Source: an uncultured Bacillota bacterium (lineage in GTDB: Bacteria; Bacillota; Clostridia; Lachnospirales; Lachnospiraceae). Taken from it: 64,000 nt of DNA. Within the stretch, counting starts at the first letter, position 1, and the number at the start of each line of letters is the position of its first letter. A program made the position numbers and the translations under genes. The notes beneath the pieces were generated by a model. The model was not told where the DNA came from. It saw only the letters and a list, made by a program, of their open reading frames with translations, and did no database searches. The stretch is taken from the NCBI GenBank assembly GCA_949291945.1, contig CASEXH010000011.1, positions 19,199 to 83,198 on the forward strand, given 5' to 3'. Of this stretch, positions 23,486 through 32,339 are shown in pieces.

Positions 23486-25594
23486 ATGAAAAAACAAATT
23501 TTGTGCGCATTGTTGGCGGCCCTGTGCGTGTTGCCTTCCTGCGGTGGATCGGTCGGGGAAAATGATTCGGAAAGTCGAGGTACTGCGGTGGAGCAAGAGC
23601 AGGAGGAGGCAAAGGCCTCTGCCGCTCAGAAAATTACAGAGGCCCTGTCCGGCGCAGCGGTAGGAGACACTGTATTGTTCGGCAGCTACGAACAGGATGG
23701 AGACCTAGAGAACGGAGCTGAGGAAATCGAATGGATAGTGCTGGATGAGCAGGATGGCGGCCTGCTTCTGCTCAGCGACCGGGTGCTGGACGAGGTCCCC
23801 TATACCGATGACTCCAGCGGAGATACCTGGGCGGACAGTTACCTCCGGTCCTGGTTGAACAGTACGTTCCTGGATACAGCCTTTACGGAGACAGAGCAAA
23901 GCTTACTGTGTACCGTTACCGTCTGCACCCTGAGGGAGGAGATCTGGAATTCTGCCAACGGGGCGGACAGCCAGGATCAGGTGTTCCTTCTCAGCGCCAC
24001 AGAGATGCAGGATTATCTGCCGGATTACAAGGACCGCAGAACCGGAAAGACCACCTATGCCAATAAAAGCGGTCATACGGGAACTCCCTGGGTTTGGCTG
24101 CGGTGCAATGCCATTGGCTCCGATATCCGTTATATGGATAATGGACAGACCGCCGACAACGGGGACGTCTATTCCTGCAATGGCGATTCGGATTATGTGG
24201 GTGTCCGTCCGGCGGTCTGGGTCAGCGTAGACGGAAATCCTTCTCAGAATCTGGTGCTGGGGGAGAATGAACAGGCCAGGCTGACTCAGGTGGGGGATAT
24301 TCTCTCTTACGGGGATTTGGACTGGCTGGTACTAGCTATAGAGGAGGACCAGCTGTTCCTGATTACGGAAGACTGCCTGCAGACGGAGATGGCTTATAAC
24401 AGCCAGGCCAACGACTTGAGCTGGGAGGCCAGTACGGTTCGCAGCTGGCTGAACAGCGAATTTTTGTCGACCTATTTTGACCAGGAGGAACAGGCGAAGA
24501 TTCTTACCACCACCGTGGCTACGGAAAACAGCCCGGACACCCAGGATCAGGTTTACCTGCTCAGCAGTGAGGAGGCGCAGCTATATTTCTATACCTCCGC
24601 TGAGCGGATGGGACAGAACAGCAGCGGTAGGAGCCAGCGATGGATGCTTCGCTCCACGGTGGGAGACGGCTTTTCTTCCAACCAAGTGGAATACGTGAAC
24701 ACTGACGGGCAGATCAATGATATCAGCGTTCAGACCGTCTACGCTTCCCCACGCCCAGTGATTTGGATACAGGACGCCAGCATGCTCCTGCACCCGGTGG
24801 AGGGGAATGTGGACACGGAGAACCTTCTGGCCTCCCTGCTGGGGGAGGAAGCCGCCGGCGGGGAGAGTGGTCAACAGGAAAACGCTGGCAGCCAGATGGA
24901 GACGGAGGCCCACTCTCTAATGGGGGATGCGGTATATGAGTCCGATCGGTACCTGGTAAACGGGACTGTGCTGGGAAGCCAGTATTTCCGCAGGGATATC
25001 CAGCGGATTACCTTTTTGGACAGCCTGGCCTCCGCCCCCAACACGGCTTGGGATGTGTCCGCAGAACGGGACCGCTCCATACTGGCCTGGGTGGAGTACG
25101 ATGTGGAGACGGAGCTGTATAACCTGTACATAGGCAGCAACGGCGTGATTGTGGCGGATGAGTGCCGGGACCTGTTTGGCGGCTACTGCATGGCTACTGC
25201 CATTGAATTTAACGGCTGCTTCCAGATTGGGGAGGACACAGATTTCTATCGGATGTTTTCCATGTGTACTGCGCTGGAGAGCCTGGATGTCAGTTTTTTT
25301 GACACCTCCGGGGTACAGAATGTGCAGCACATGTTTTATGACTGTGTGAGTCTGAACGACCTGGATGTCAGCAGCTGGGATACCAGCCAGATGAGCATTT
25401 GCGGCGGCATGTTCTACAACTGCAATTCCCTTACGGAGCTGGATCTCAGCGGCTGGGATCTGTCTGCGGCTACAGACCTTTCCCAGATGTTTTACCACTG
25501 CAGTTCCTTGACATCCTTGGGAGTGGAGACGCTGGCGGTACCGGCGAATGCGGATACAACAGAGATGTATGCGGGAACCCCCTGGGACAGCTGA
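23486..25594 (+). CDS. Lipoprotein with DUF6273-type repeats and BspA-like C-terminal repeats
   Basis: 702 residues. The signal peptide ends in lipobox VLPSC, with lipidated Cys19. Two copies of a DUF6273-like unit follow: GDTVLFGSYEQ near residue 53 with SYLRSWLNSTFLDTAF, and GDILSYGDLDWLVLAIEEDQ near residue 272 with STVRSWLNSEFLSTYF. The C-terminal 130 residues contain BspA/DUF285-type repeats, seen as MFSMCTALESLDVS, MFYDCVSLNDLDVSSWDTS and MFYNCNSLTELDLSGWDLS. Such proteins are surface-exposed and often adhesive. The base composition is visibly more GC-rich than the neighbours, which suggests transfer. It is followed after 46 bases by an RCC1-repeat lipoprotein. Confidence 0.82.
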   Translation: MKKQILCALLAALCVLPSCGGSVGENDSESRGTAVEQEQEEAKASAAQKITEALSGAAVGDTVLFGSYEQDGDLENGAEEIEWIVLDEQDGGLLLLSDRVLDEVPYTDDSSGDTWADSYLRSWLNSTFLDTAFTETEQSLLCTVTVCTLREEIWNSANGADSQDQVFLLSATEMQDYLPDYKDRRTGKTTYANKSGHTGTPWVWLRCNAIGSDIRYMDNGQTADNGDVYSCNGDSDYVGVRPAVWVSVDGNPSQNLVLGENEQARLTQVGDILSYGDLDWLVLAIEEDQLFLITEDCLQTEMAYNSQANDLSWEASTVRSWLNSEFLSTYFDQEEQAKILTTTVATENSPDTQDQVYLLSSEEAQLYFYTSAERMGQNSSGRSQRWMLRSTVGDGFSSNQVEYVNTDGQINDISVQTVYASPRPVIWIQDASMLLHPVEGNVDTENLLASLLGEEAAGGESGQQENAGSQMETEAHSLMGDAVYESDRYLVNGTVLGSQYFRRDIQRITFLDSLASAPNTAWDVSAERDRSILAWVEYDVETELYNLYIGSNGVIVADECRDLFGGYCMATAIEFNGCFQIGEDTDFYRMFSMCTALESLDVSFFDTSGVQNVQHMFYDCVSLNDLDVSSWDTSQMSICGGMFYNCNSLTELDLSGWDLSAATDLSQMFYHCSSLTSLGVETLAVPANADTTEMYAGTPWDS

Positions 25595-25640
25595 TTCCCG
25601 GGAAGCAATGGATGCAGAATAGAATCAGGAGGTTAGGAAA

Positions 25641-26942
25641 ATGAGAAAGCAAACAAGAGCAAGATGGATCCTTTCGTTTGCCGTTGCGGCGGCAGTGCTG
25701 GCAGCCGGATGCGGCGGCTCCGGCAGCAGTACCGGAGCCGCTGCATCCGGTTCCGAAAGTGACTCCGGTTCGGGAGTCAGCACCAGCTCCGGTGGGGCAG
25801 CCGTTGAGGCGGTGGTGGCAGGAGGTAATACCAGCGGTATCCTTACCACAGAGGGGGAGCTGTATATGTGGGGATACAGTGAAAACGGGCAGGTGGGAAA
25901 CGGTTCCACCCGGGAAATGGTGGAAGAACCACAGGAAATTTTAACCGATGTCAAGGCGGTAGATATTTCCGACTCGATGGATGGGAGTATTTCCGGCGCA
26001 GTGACGGAGGATGGCAGCCTCTATCTATGGGGGAAAGCCTACGGTGGAGAATTTACGGTGGATACCGCAGATGAATTGAAAGCGCTGAAGGAAGCAACCG
26101 GTTCCGAAGGCTCCGTTTCCAGCCAGTCCCGGGGCGATGTGATGATCTATTTAGGATCCTCCCACCCTGTGAAAGTGATGGATTCGGCAGTGGATTTTGC
26201 AGCCAATGCCCTGACCTGTGCGGCCATTGATGAGGAGGGCAACCTTTATACCTGGGGTGCCAACGATGATTCCCGGCTGGGCCGGGAATCCACGGATGTT
26301 AGCGGAAGTGGCATGCCCTACAGCGCCGAGCCGAAGGTGATTCTGGAGCATGTGCAGGAGGTGAGTATTTCTGCATACCATGAGGCGGCGGTCACCGAGT
26401 CCGGGGAGCTGTATATGTGGGGCAGTAACGAGGATGGCCAGATTGGCTCTCAGGCGGTTTACGGAGAAATCGTCACCTCCCCGCAGAAGGTGGCGGAAGA
26501 TGTGGAGAGCGTTTTCTGTGGCAATGGATTTACTGCAATGGTGAAAACGGACGGCGGCCTCTACACCTGGGGAGACGCCTCGGATGGCCGCCTGGGTAAT
26601 GGATCGACCAGTGGCCAGAGCAGTTCCCCTGTCCGGATTTTGGAGAACGTGGTGCAGATCGATGGAAACAGCCGGGGCGGGCTGGCGGTTACGGAGGGGG
26701 GAGACCTATATATCTGGGGCCAGGTGTCCACCTACCTGATTCCGGAGGAGGATATAGAGGCCTATGCGGCGCCGCAGAAAATCCTGGAAGGGGTGGCCTC
26801 CGCCTCCATGGGCGGTGAGCACTTGCTGGCCCTGGGTACTAACGGCTCTGTCTATGCCTGGGGCTGGAACGCCTACGGGCAGCTGAAGGATGGTACAACG
26901 GATGCCATGGAGGAACCCAGCGAGATTTCTGTCTTTGACTAA
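25641..26942 (+). CDS. Lipoprotein with RCC1-type beta-propeller repeats
   Basis: 433 residues. A signal peptide with lipobox VLAAGC (Cys24) leads into a Gly/Ser spacer. From about residue 55 several RCC1-like repeats follow, each with the pattern GELYMWGYSENGQVGNGST; further copies read LYTWGANDDSRLG, LYMWGSNEDGQIG, LYTWGDASDGRLGNGST and VYAWGWNAYGQLKDGTT. The fold is a propeller for protein contacts; the partner is unknown. The ATG follows TCAGGAGGTTAGGAAA. GC-rich composition and gene order group it with the preceding lipoprotein. Confidence 0.88.
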   Translation: MRKQTRARWILSFAVAAAVLAAGCGGSGSSTGAAASGSESDSGSGVSTSSGGAAVEAVVAGGNTSGILTTEGELYMWGYSENGQVGNGSTREMVEEPQEILTDVKAVDISDSMDGSISGAVTEDGSLYLWGKAYGGEFTVDTADELKALKEATGSEGSVSSQSRGDVMIYLGSSHPVKVMDSAVDFAANALTCAAIDEEGNLYTWGANDDSRLGRESTDVSGSGMPYSAEPKVILEHVQEVSISAYHEAAVTESGELYMWGSNEDGQIGSQAVYGEIVTSPQKVAEDVESVFCGNGFTAMVKTDGGLYTWGDASDGRLGNGSTSGQSSSPVRILENVVQIDGNSRGGLAVTEGGDLYIWGQVSTYLIPEEDIEAYAAPQKILEGVASASMGGEHLLALGTNGSVYAWGWNAYGQLKDGTTDAMEEPSEISVFD

Positions 26943-27106
26943 AACGGAAGGGTCCCTTTTCTGAAATTTCCCCGGAACTGACCGTGGGACAGGATGCAGA
27001 AAGGGCAGGAATTTTCCTGAATCGTCGGCCTGCGGTCAATGCTACATCGGGGTATTTGAGTTCGTACTAGACAGTCAATATCTTTAGGTGACTATGATAT
27101 GAAAAA
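26943..27106. other. Non-coding junction at island end
   Basis: Contains the short AAGGGTCCCTTT palindrome after the stop. No transposase, att-like repeat or tRNA is visible here, so the right border of the GC-rich island is defined only by base composition. Confidence 0.3.
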
Positions 27107-27134
27107 ACCGGGTGTGGAAATCCACACCCGGTAA
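27105..27134 (-). terminator. Terminator of pckA
   Basis: ACCGGGTGTGGA (27107-27118) and TCCACACCCGGT (27121-27132) form a perfect 12-bp stem with a two-base centre. On the minus strand a run of six T follows. It also could stop transcripts arriving from the island. Confidence 0.92.
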
Positions 27135-27152
27135 AAATTTGCCTTTTTTGAA

Positions 27153-28757
27153 TTATAACTGAGGACCAGCAGATACTAAAGCTTTTCCTGCTTCGTTTCC
27201 TTCGTATTTTGCGAAGTTCTTGATGAATCTCTGTGCCAGGTCTTTTGCTTTTGTCTCCCATTCGGAAGCATTTGCATAAGTGTCACGAGGATCAAGGATA
27301 TTAGTATCAACACCTGGAAGTTCTGTAGGTACTTCAATGTTGAAGTATGGAATCTTCTTTGTAGGTGCTTTTAAGATGTCGCCGTTTAAGATAGCGTCGA
27401 TGATTCCGCGGGTATCTTTGATGGAGATACGTTTTCCGCTTCCGTTCCATCCTGTATTTACCAGGTATGCTTTAGCACCGCTCTTTTCCATTCTCTTAAC
27501 CAGCTCTTCTGCATATTTTGTAGGATGCAGCTCCAGGAATGCCTGGCCGAAGCAAGCAGAGAATGTTGGTGTAGGCTCTGTGATGCCACGCTCTGTACCA
27601 GCCAGTTTTGCTGTAAATCCAGACAGGAAGTAGTACTGTGTCTGCTCTGGTGTCAGGATAGATACTGGAGGCAGTACGCCGAATGCATCTGCGGACAGGA
27701 AGATAACTTCTTTAGCAGCAGGAGCTGTGGATACAGGACGAACAATGTTCTGAATATGATCGATTGGATAAGATACACGAGTATTCTCTGTAACGCTCTT
27801 ATCGTCGAAATCAATCTTTCCGTTTTCATCTACTGTAACGTTCTCCAGAAGAGCGTCACGTTTGATCGCATTGTAGATATCCGGCTCAGACTCTTTGTCC
27901 AGGTTGATAACCTTTGCATAGCAGCCGCCTTCGAAGTTGAATACGCCGTTGTCATCCCAGCCGTGCTCGTCATCACCGATCAGAAGACGTTTCGGGTCTG
28001 TGGAAAGAGTTGTCTTACCTGTTCCGGAAAGTCCGAAGAAGATCGCTGTGTTCTCGCCGTTCATATCTGTGTTTGCAGAGCAGTGCATGGAAGCGATGCC
28101 CTTCAGAGGCAGATAGTAGTTCATCATAGAGAACATACCTTTCTTCATTTCTCCGCCGTACCATGTGTTTAAGATAACCTGCTCACGGCTTGTGATATTG
28201 AATACAACTGCTGTTTCAGAATTCAGGCCTAATTCTTTGTAGTTTTCAACTTTTGCCTTGGAAGCGTTGTAAACAACGAAGTCTGGTTCGAAGTCTTTCA
28301 GCTCTTCCTCTGTAGGCTGGATAAACATGTTTTTAACAAAGTGTGCCTGCCAAGCTACTTCCATGATGAAACGGATAGCCATACGTGTATCTTTGTTAGC
28401 ACCGCAGAAAGCATCAACTACAAACAGTCTCTTGTTGGACAACTCTTTGATAGCGATATCTTTTACAGTAGCCCATGCTTCTTCTGTTGCAGGATGGTTG
28501 TCGTTTTTGTACTCATCAGATGTCCACCATACAGTGTCTTTGGAGTTCTCGTCCATAACGATAAACTTATCTTTAGGGGAACGTCCAGTATATACACCGG
28601 TCATAACATTTACTGCGCCCAGTTCAGTTACCTGACCTTTTTCGAAACCTTCCAGTTCTGGTTTGGTCTCCTCTTCAAATAACTGCTCATAAGAAGGATT
28701 GTAAACAATTTCTGTAGTTCCGGTAATGCCATACTTACTTAAATTGATCTCTGCCAT
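27153..28757 (-). CDS. pckA: Phosphoenolpyruvate carboxykinase (ATP)
   Basis: 534 residues, the normal size. It interconverts oxaloacetate plus ATP and phosphoenolpyruvate plus CO2; in gut anaerobes it often runs toward oxaloacetate to save energy. Blocks seen are [10 protein letters not shown], the kinase-1 motif [12 protein letters not shown], the metal-site [12 protein letters not shown] and [12 protein letters not shown], and the late [11 protein letters not shown]. The start is preceded on the minus strand by GAGAGGTTAGTGTAAG. Codon usage looks like that of highly expressed genes (few rare codons). Its leader of about 107 bases is partly structured but matches no riboswitch known to me. 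Confidence 0.98.
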   Translation of the reverse strand: MAEINLSKYGITGTTEIVYNPSYEQLFEEETKPELEGFEKGQVTELGAVNVMTGVYTGRSPKDKFIVMDENSKDTVWWTSDEYKNDNHPATEEAWATVKDIAIKELSNKRLFVVDAFCGANKDTRMAIRFIMEVAWQAHFVKNMFIQPTEEELKDFEPDFVVYNASKAKVENYKELGLNSETAVVFNITSREQVILNTWYGGEMKKGMFSMMNYYLPLKGIASMHCSANTDMNGENTAIFFGLSGTGKTTLSTDPKRLLIGDDEHGWDDNGVFNFEGGCYAKVINLDKESEPDIYNAIKRDALLENVTVDENGKIDFDDKSVTENTRVSYPIDHIQNIVRPVSTAPAAKEVIFLSADAFGVLPPVSILTPEQTQYYFLSGFTAKLAGTERGITEPTPTFSACFGQAFLELHPTKYAEELVKRMEKSGAKAYLVNTGWNGSGKRISIKDTRGIIDAILNGDILKAPTKKIPYFNIEVPTELPGVDTNILDPRDTYANASEWETKAKDLAQRFIKNFAKYEGNEAGKALVSAGPQL

Positions 28758-28870
28758 CTTACACTAACCTCTCTTTTCTTATAATATAAGGTAAAACTTA
28801 CAGGAATCTTACCTGGGGACCCCTGCAGTATTTCCGAAGAAAGGGGCAGTGCCCACTTCCCATACCCTTA

Positions 28871-28898
28871 ATTATACATATTTAGTGAATTAAATCAA
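28871..28898 (-). promoter_or_regulatory. Promoter of pckA
   Basis: On the minus strand TTGATT (28898-28893) and TATAAT (28876-28871) are 16 bases apart. The start would be near 28864, leaving a leader of about 107 bases. GGTAAAACTTAC and its partner ending CTTACC form an imperfect inverted repeat within the leader, near 28791-28814. Confidence 0.65.
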
Positions 28899-28972
28899 TA
28901 AAAATCCTTTAAAAAATTTAAAAACTGATAATATTTTAACAAGTTTTGACCGGAAGAAGAGCTTTTTGACAG

Positions 28973-29872
28973 TCAAAGGCTGTTTTTGTCCGGATGAAGC
29001 CGGGGAAAATCTTTGCAGAGCCGGATAAAGGCTTCCATGTTAGGGGTCAGATATTTACTTTTGTGATAGATGATATTCAGGTCCCGGCAAAGGGGATTTT
29101 TGAAGGGCAGGACTTTTACCAGGTTTTCCCGGGCGTCTCTTTCTACCAGAAGATAGGGGAGGACCGCCACTCCCAGTCCCTGGGAAACAGCGCTGACAAT
29201 GGCCTGGGTGCTGGAGCTTTCCCAGATAGGCTGGACAAAAAGGTGCTGGAGAGAAAAGCTGGCTTCCAGGATCTCCCTTCCGGCGCTTCCTTTTTCCCGC
29301 ATAAGGAAAGGGTACGCAGCCATTTGGGAAAGGGTCACGCAGCTTTGGCCTGCCAGAGGATGATCGGTAGGGAGAATGGCGCAGAGCTGGTCTTCCATGA
29401 AAGGAACTGCCTGGATTTCTGCATGTTCCGGCTGGGTTTCGATAAGCCCCAGATCTATAGTGTTGTCCAGTACATACTGTTCGATGAGACCGGAATTATT
29501 TACTACAGCTTCTACCCTAAGAGAGGGAAATTCTTCTTGATAACTTTTGATCAGGGAGGGAAGGATATGAGTGCCGATGGTGATGCTGGTGCCGATACGG
29601 ATGGTGCCCAGAGTATCCCAGTTTTTTATCTTTTTTTCCATATCTTCAAAAAGAGAAACAATGTGCAGGGCATAGCTGTAAAATTCACTTCCGGCCTCAG
29701 TAGGACTGATACCCCGGCCGATCCTTTCAAAAAGCCGTATGCCGTAGTACTCTTCCAGTTCCTTTACAGCCAGGCTCACAGAAGGCTGGGCCAGGTGAAG
29801 CTTCCCTGCGGCTTTTGTAACGCTGCTGTGCTGATAAACAGTTACAAATATTTTCATGTGACGAAGGGTCAT
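28973..29872 (-). CDS. LysR-family regulator divergent from chromate transporter
   Basis: 299 residues with a winged-HTH at 1-60 (VYQHSSVTKAAGKLHLAQPS) and a substrate-binding-type effector domain that resembles the CysB/CysL group. The start follows CAGGAGAACATTCT. It is divergently transcribed from two chromate-transporter-like genes, and a T-N11-A box lies in the shared 106-bp region, so it probably controls that operon and itself. The effector is unknown; sulfate, cysteine-pathway or oxyanion signals would fit this subgroup. Confidence 0.93.
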   Translation of the reverse strand: MTLRHMKIFVTVYQHSSVTKAAGKLHLAQPSVSLAVKELEEYYGIRLFERIGRGISPTEAGSEFYSYALHIVSLFEDMEKKIKNWDTLGTIRIGTSITIGTHILPSLIKSYQEEFPSLRVEAVVNNSGLIEQYVLDNTIDLGLIETQPEHAEIQAVPFMEDQLCAILPTDHPLAGQSCVTLSQMAAYPFLMREKGSAGREILEASFSLQHLFVQPIWESSSTQAIVSAVSQGLGVAVLPYLLVERDARENLVKVLPFKNPLCRDLNIIYHKSKYLTPNMEAFIRLCKDFPRLHPDKNSL

Positions 29873-29913
29873 AGAATGTTCTCCTGATACATAACAAATT
29901 TTATATGATAATC

Positions 29914-29928
29914 ATAGAATAATACTAT
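29914..29928. promoter_or_regulatory. LysR-type binding box
   Basis: ATAGAATAATACTAT has inverted ATAG/CTAT ends and includes T-N11-A, the usual core of LysR-type sites. It lies midway between the divergent LysR and transporter genes. Confidence 0.55.
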
Positions 29929-29978
29929 TTTACCTATGAGTCAAGAAAAGTTATACTGGCAGAGAGGAGGGAAATCCT

Positions 29979-30545
29979 ATGAAGAGTAAAAGAGAAGTTC
30001 TGCTGAAATTGTTTATATCTACTTTATATTTAAGCGCCTTTACTTTCGGAGGCGGCTATGTGATCGTGACACTGATGAAGAAAAAGTTTGTGGACGAGTA
30101 CCGATGGATCCGGGAGGATGAAATGCTGGATCTGGTGGCCATTGCTCAGTCTTCACCTGGGGCTATTGCAGTAAACGGCGCCATTGTAGTGGGATACAAA
30201 CTGGCAGGCATGCCGGGAGCAGTCACTGCCATCATTGCCACCATCATTCCGCCTTTTCTGATTATTTCCCTGATCTCCGTGTTTTATCATGCTTTCCGCA
30301 GCAGCTTTCTCATCAGCCAGCTGCTGGAAGGTATGCAGGCCGGTGTGGGAGCGGTGATCGCCGCTGTGGTTTATGAGATGGCGGGAGGGATCATTCAGGG
30401 AAAGAACCCGGTCTCTATTTTGATCATGGCGGGAGCTTTTGCCGCCACCTGCTTTTTAAGCGTTAATGTTGTATTCGTTATTCTGACCTGCGGCCTGATC
30501 GGCGTGGCCCGGACTTTGTACGCAAGAAAGGAGCGGGAAAAATGA
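29979..30545 (+). CDS. Chromate transporter family protein, first half
   Basis: 188 residues, a half-size CHR protein. The FGGGYVIVTLMKKKFVDE and SPGAIAVNGAIVVGYKLAGMPG blocks are the family signature. About six membrane helices are present. Short CHR proteins act in pairs of opposite topology to move chromate or related oxyanions. It overlaps the next half-size gene by four bases (ATGA). The start follows GAGAGGAGGGAAATCCT. The role could be oxyanion efflux or uptake rather than chromate resistance. Confidence 0.93.
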   Translation: MKSKREVLLKLFISTLYLSAFTFGGGYVIVTLMKKKFVDEYRWIREDEMLDLVAIAQSSPGAIAVNGAIVVGYKLAGMPGAVTAIIATIIPPFLIISLISVFYHAFRSSFLISQLLEGMQAGVGAVIAAVVYEMAGGIIQGKNPVSILIMAGAFAATCFLSVNVVFVILTCGLIGVARTLYARKEREK

Positions 30546-31114
30546 TCTGGCTACAATTATTTTTCAGCTTTCTTCAGATCGGCCTTTTCAGTTTCGGAGG
30601 AGGCTATGCTGCCATGCCTCTGATCCAGGAGCAAATCGTTAATATTCATGGATGGCTGGATATGGAACAGTTTACAGATCTCATTACCATTTCCCAGATG
30701 ACCCCCGGACCTATCGCTATAAACTCTGCTACTTTTGTAGGAATCCGGATCGGAGGGATCCCGGGAGCTCTGGTGGCTACCCTGGGCTGCATCCTGCCTT
30801 CCTGCATCATCGTTACCCTGCTGGCAAAACTGTATCTGAGATATCAGAAACTGGATATGCTGCAAAGTGTCCTTGATTCCCTTCGTCCCGCAGTTGTGGC
30901 CCTGATCGCTTCAGCAGGAATCTCCATCCTGCTCACTGCTTTCTGGGGCAGTGAGGGTGTGATCCGGCCGGTCAACACAAACTGGATTCTGGTGGTCATC
31001 TTTGTAGTAAGTGTAGTGCTTTTAAAAAAACTGAAATGGAATCCCATCCTGGTTATGGTGCTGGCAGGCGTTATGAAGCTGGCAGCGGCGGCAGCACAGA
31101 AATGGATATTTTGA
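30542..31114 (+). CDS. Chromate transporter family protein, second half
   Basis: 190 residues with the same CHR signatures in shifted form: FGGGYAAMPLIQEQIVN, TPGPIAINSATFVGIRIGG. About six membrane helices. It overlaps its partner by four bases, so both halves are made in equal amounts. It ends with a short hydrophilic tail. A 39-codon open stretch in another frame overlaps its end and continues downstream. Confidence 0.93.
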   Translation: MIWLQLFFSFLQIGLFSFGGGYAAMPLIQEQIVNIHGWLDMEQFTDLITISQMTPGPIAINSATFVGIRIGGIPGALVATLGCILPSCIIVTLLAKLYLRYQKLDMLQSVLDSLRPAVVALIASAGISILLTAFWGSEGVIRPVNTNWILVVIFVVSVVLLKKLKWNPILVMVLAGVMKLAAAAAQKWIF

Positions 31115-31223
31115 CACCGGAAGCCTTAATATCCGTTATTTCTATCCGGTGTTGCTGGTGACCGTACCTTTGGGGATCCTGGTTTATGCAGTAGCTGGGA
31201 AGCGCCTGAGGGCCAGGATGTAA
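31107..31223 (+). pseudogene. Possible remnant of a membrane-protein tail
   Basis: In another frame overlapping the end of the second CHR gene, an open stretch reads YFDTGSLNIRYFYPVLLVTV then PLGILVYAVAGKRLRARM and stops. It looks like the last membrane helix and basic tail of a transporter. There is no start or ribosome site. I cannot name the family. Confidence 0.3.
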
Positions 31224-31321
31224 GGGGTAAACAGAAAATGAGTATAAACACTCGCCTGGTTCCCTGTGTTATGGTACACTTAGGTCATCAATAATGGAAA
31301 GGCAGGGAGCAGTGGAAAAAC

Positions 31322-32320
31322 ATGAAAAAAGAAATCAGTATTAAAGAAATAAAAGGAATACGAATCGGCCAGGCGGAAAACGCAGGGGCAGGGACTGGCT
31401 GTACGGTTTTCCTGTCAGAAAAAGGAATGGCCGCAGGACTGGATGTCCGGGGCGGGGGGCCTGCCTCCCGGGAATCCGAGCTTTTAAATCCCCTTGCAGC
31501 GGCTCAGGCGATCCATGGGATTCTTCTGGCAGGAGGCAGCGCTTTCGGGCTGGGCGGGGCAGACGGCGTTATGAAATATCTAGAGGAAAGGGGAATCGGC
31601 TTCGAAGTAGGTCCTTCTCTGAAGGTTCCTCTGGTATGTCAGGCAGATCTTTTTGATCTCACCGTAGGGGATCCTCATATAAGACCGGATAAGGCTATGG
31701 GCTATGAGGCCTGCATAAATGCGGAAAAAGACGGGACCGGCAACTACAGAGACGGTAATTACGGAGCAGGCTGCGGGGCTACTGTAGGAAAATTTGCAGG
31801 CATGGACTACTGTATGAAGTCCGGGATCGGAAGCTATGCCCTTCAGATCGGAGAATTACAGGTAGGGGCTGTTGTAGCGGTAAACGCCCTGGGAGATATC
31901 TATGACTGGAAAACAGGACAGAAGATCGCCGGACTGCTGGCAGAGAATAAAAAATCTTTCCGCAGCACAGAAGAGCTGATGTATGCCAGTACAAAAGTGG
32001 TGGAGAATAAGTTTACAGGAAATACAACAATTGGAGTGGTTCTTACAAATGGAAAATTTCATAAAACTTCTCTATGCAAGATCGCAGGCATGGCCCATGA
32101 TGGTTTTGCCCGTTCTATAAGGCCGGTCCACACTTCCGCAGACGGAGACAGTATCTATGCAGTTTCTGTAGGAACTGTTTCTGCAGACCAGGATCTTGTG
32201 GGGGCCCTGGCAGCGGAAGTCATGAGTGAAGCCATTATCCGGGCGGTAGAAAGCGCCGAAAGCGTCTATGGATACCCGGGACTGGGAAGCTGGAAAATGG
32301 AATATGCCGGCAGCGTATAG
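31322..32320 (+). CDS. P1 (S58) family peptidase
   Basis: 332 residues of the DmpA-type Ntn-hydrolase family. Family blocks are GIRIGQAEN at the start, GLDVRGGGPASRESELL, LLAGGSAFGLGGADGVM and NTTIGVVLTN, the self-cleavage region in which the nucleophile (Thr or Ser) becomes N-terminal. Members act as aminopeptidases on small or beta-amino peptides. The start follows GGCAGGGAGCAGTGGAAAAAC. It is followed after 19 bases by an ADP-ribosylglycohydrolase gene on the same transcript. Confidence 0.9.
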   Translation: MKKEISIKEIKGIRIGQAENAGAGTGCTVFLSEKGMAAGLDVRGGGPASRESELLNPLAAAQAIHGILLAGGSAFGLGGADGVMKYLEERGIGFEVGPSLKVPLVCQADLFDLTVGDPHIRPDKAMGYEACINAEKDGTGNYRDGNYGAGCGATVGKFAGMDYCMKSGIGSYALQIGELQVGAVVAVNALGDIYDWKTGQKIAGLLAENKKSFRSTEELMYASTKVVENKFTGNTTIGVVLTNGKFHKTSLCKIAGMAHDGFARSIRPVHTSADGDSIYAVSVGTVSADQDLVGALAAEVMSEAIIRAVESAESVYGYPGLGSWKMEYAGSV

Positions 32321-32339
32321 AAAGGAGAGGAAAATTTTT

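Noticed and set aside
28758..28864. Riboswitch in the pckA leader
   Set aside because: Only weak inverted repeats are present; no known riboswitch core is seen.
29979..31114. Chromate resistance as such
   Set aside because: Paired CHR proteins are often general oxyanion transporters; nothing here shows chromate.
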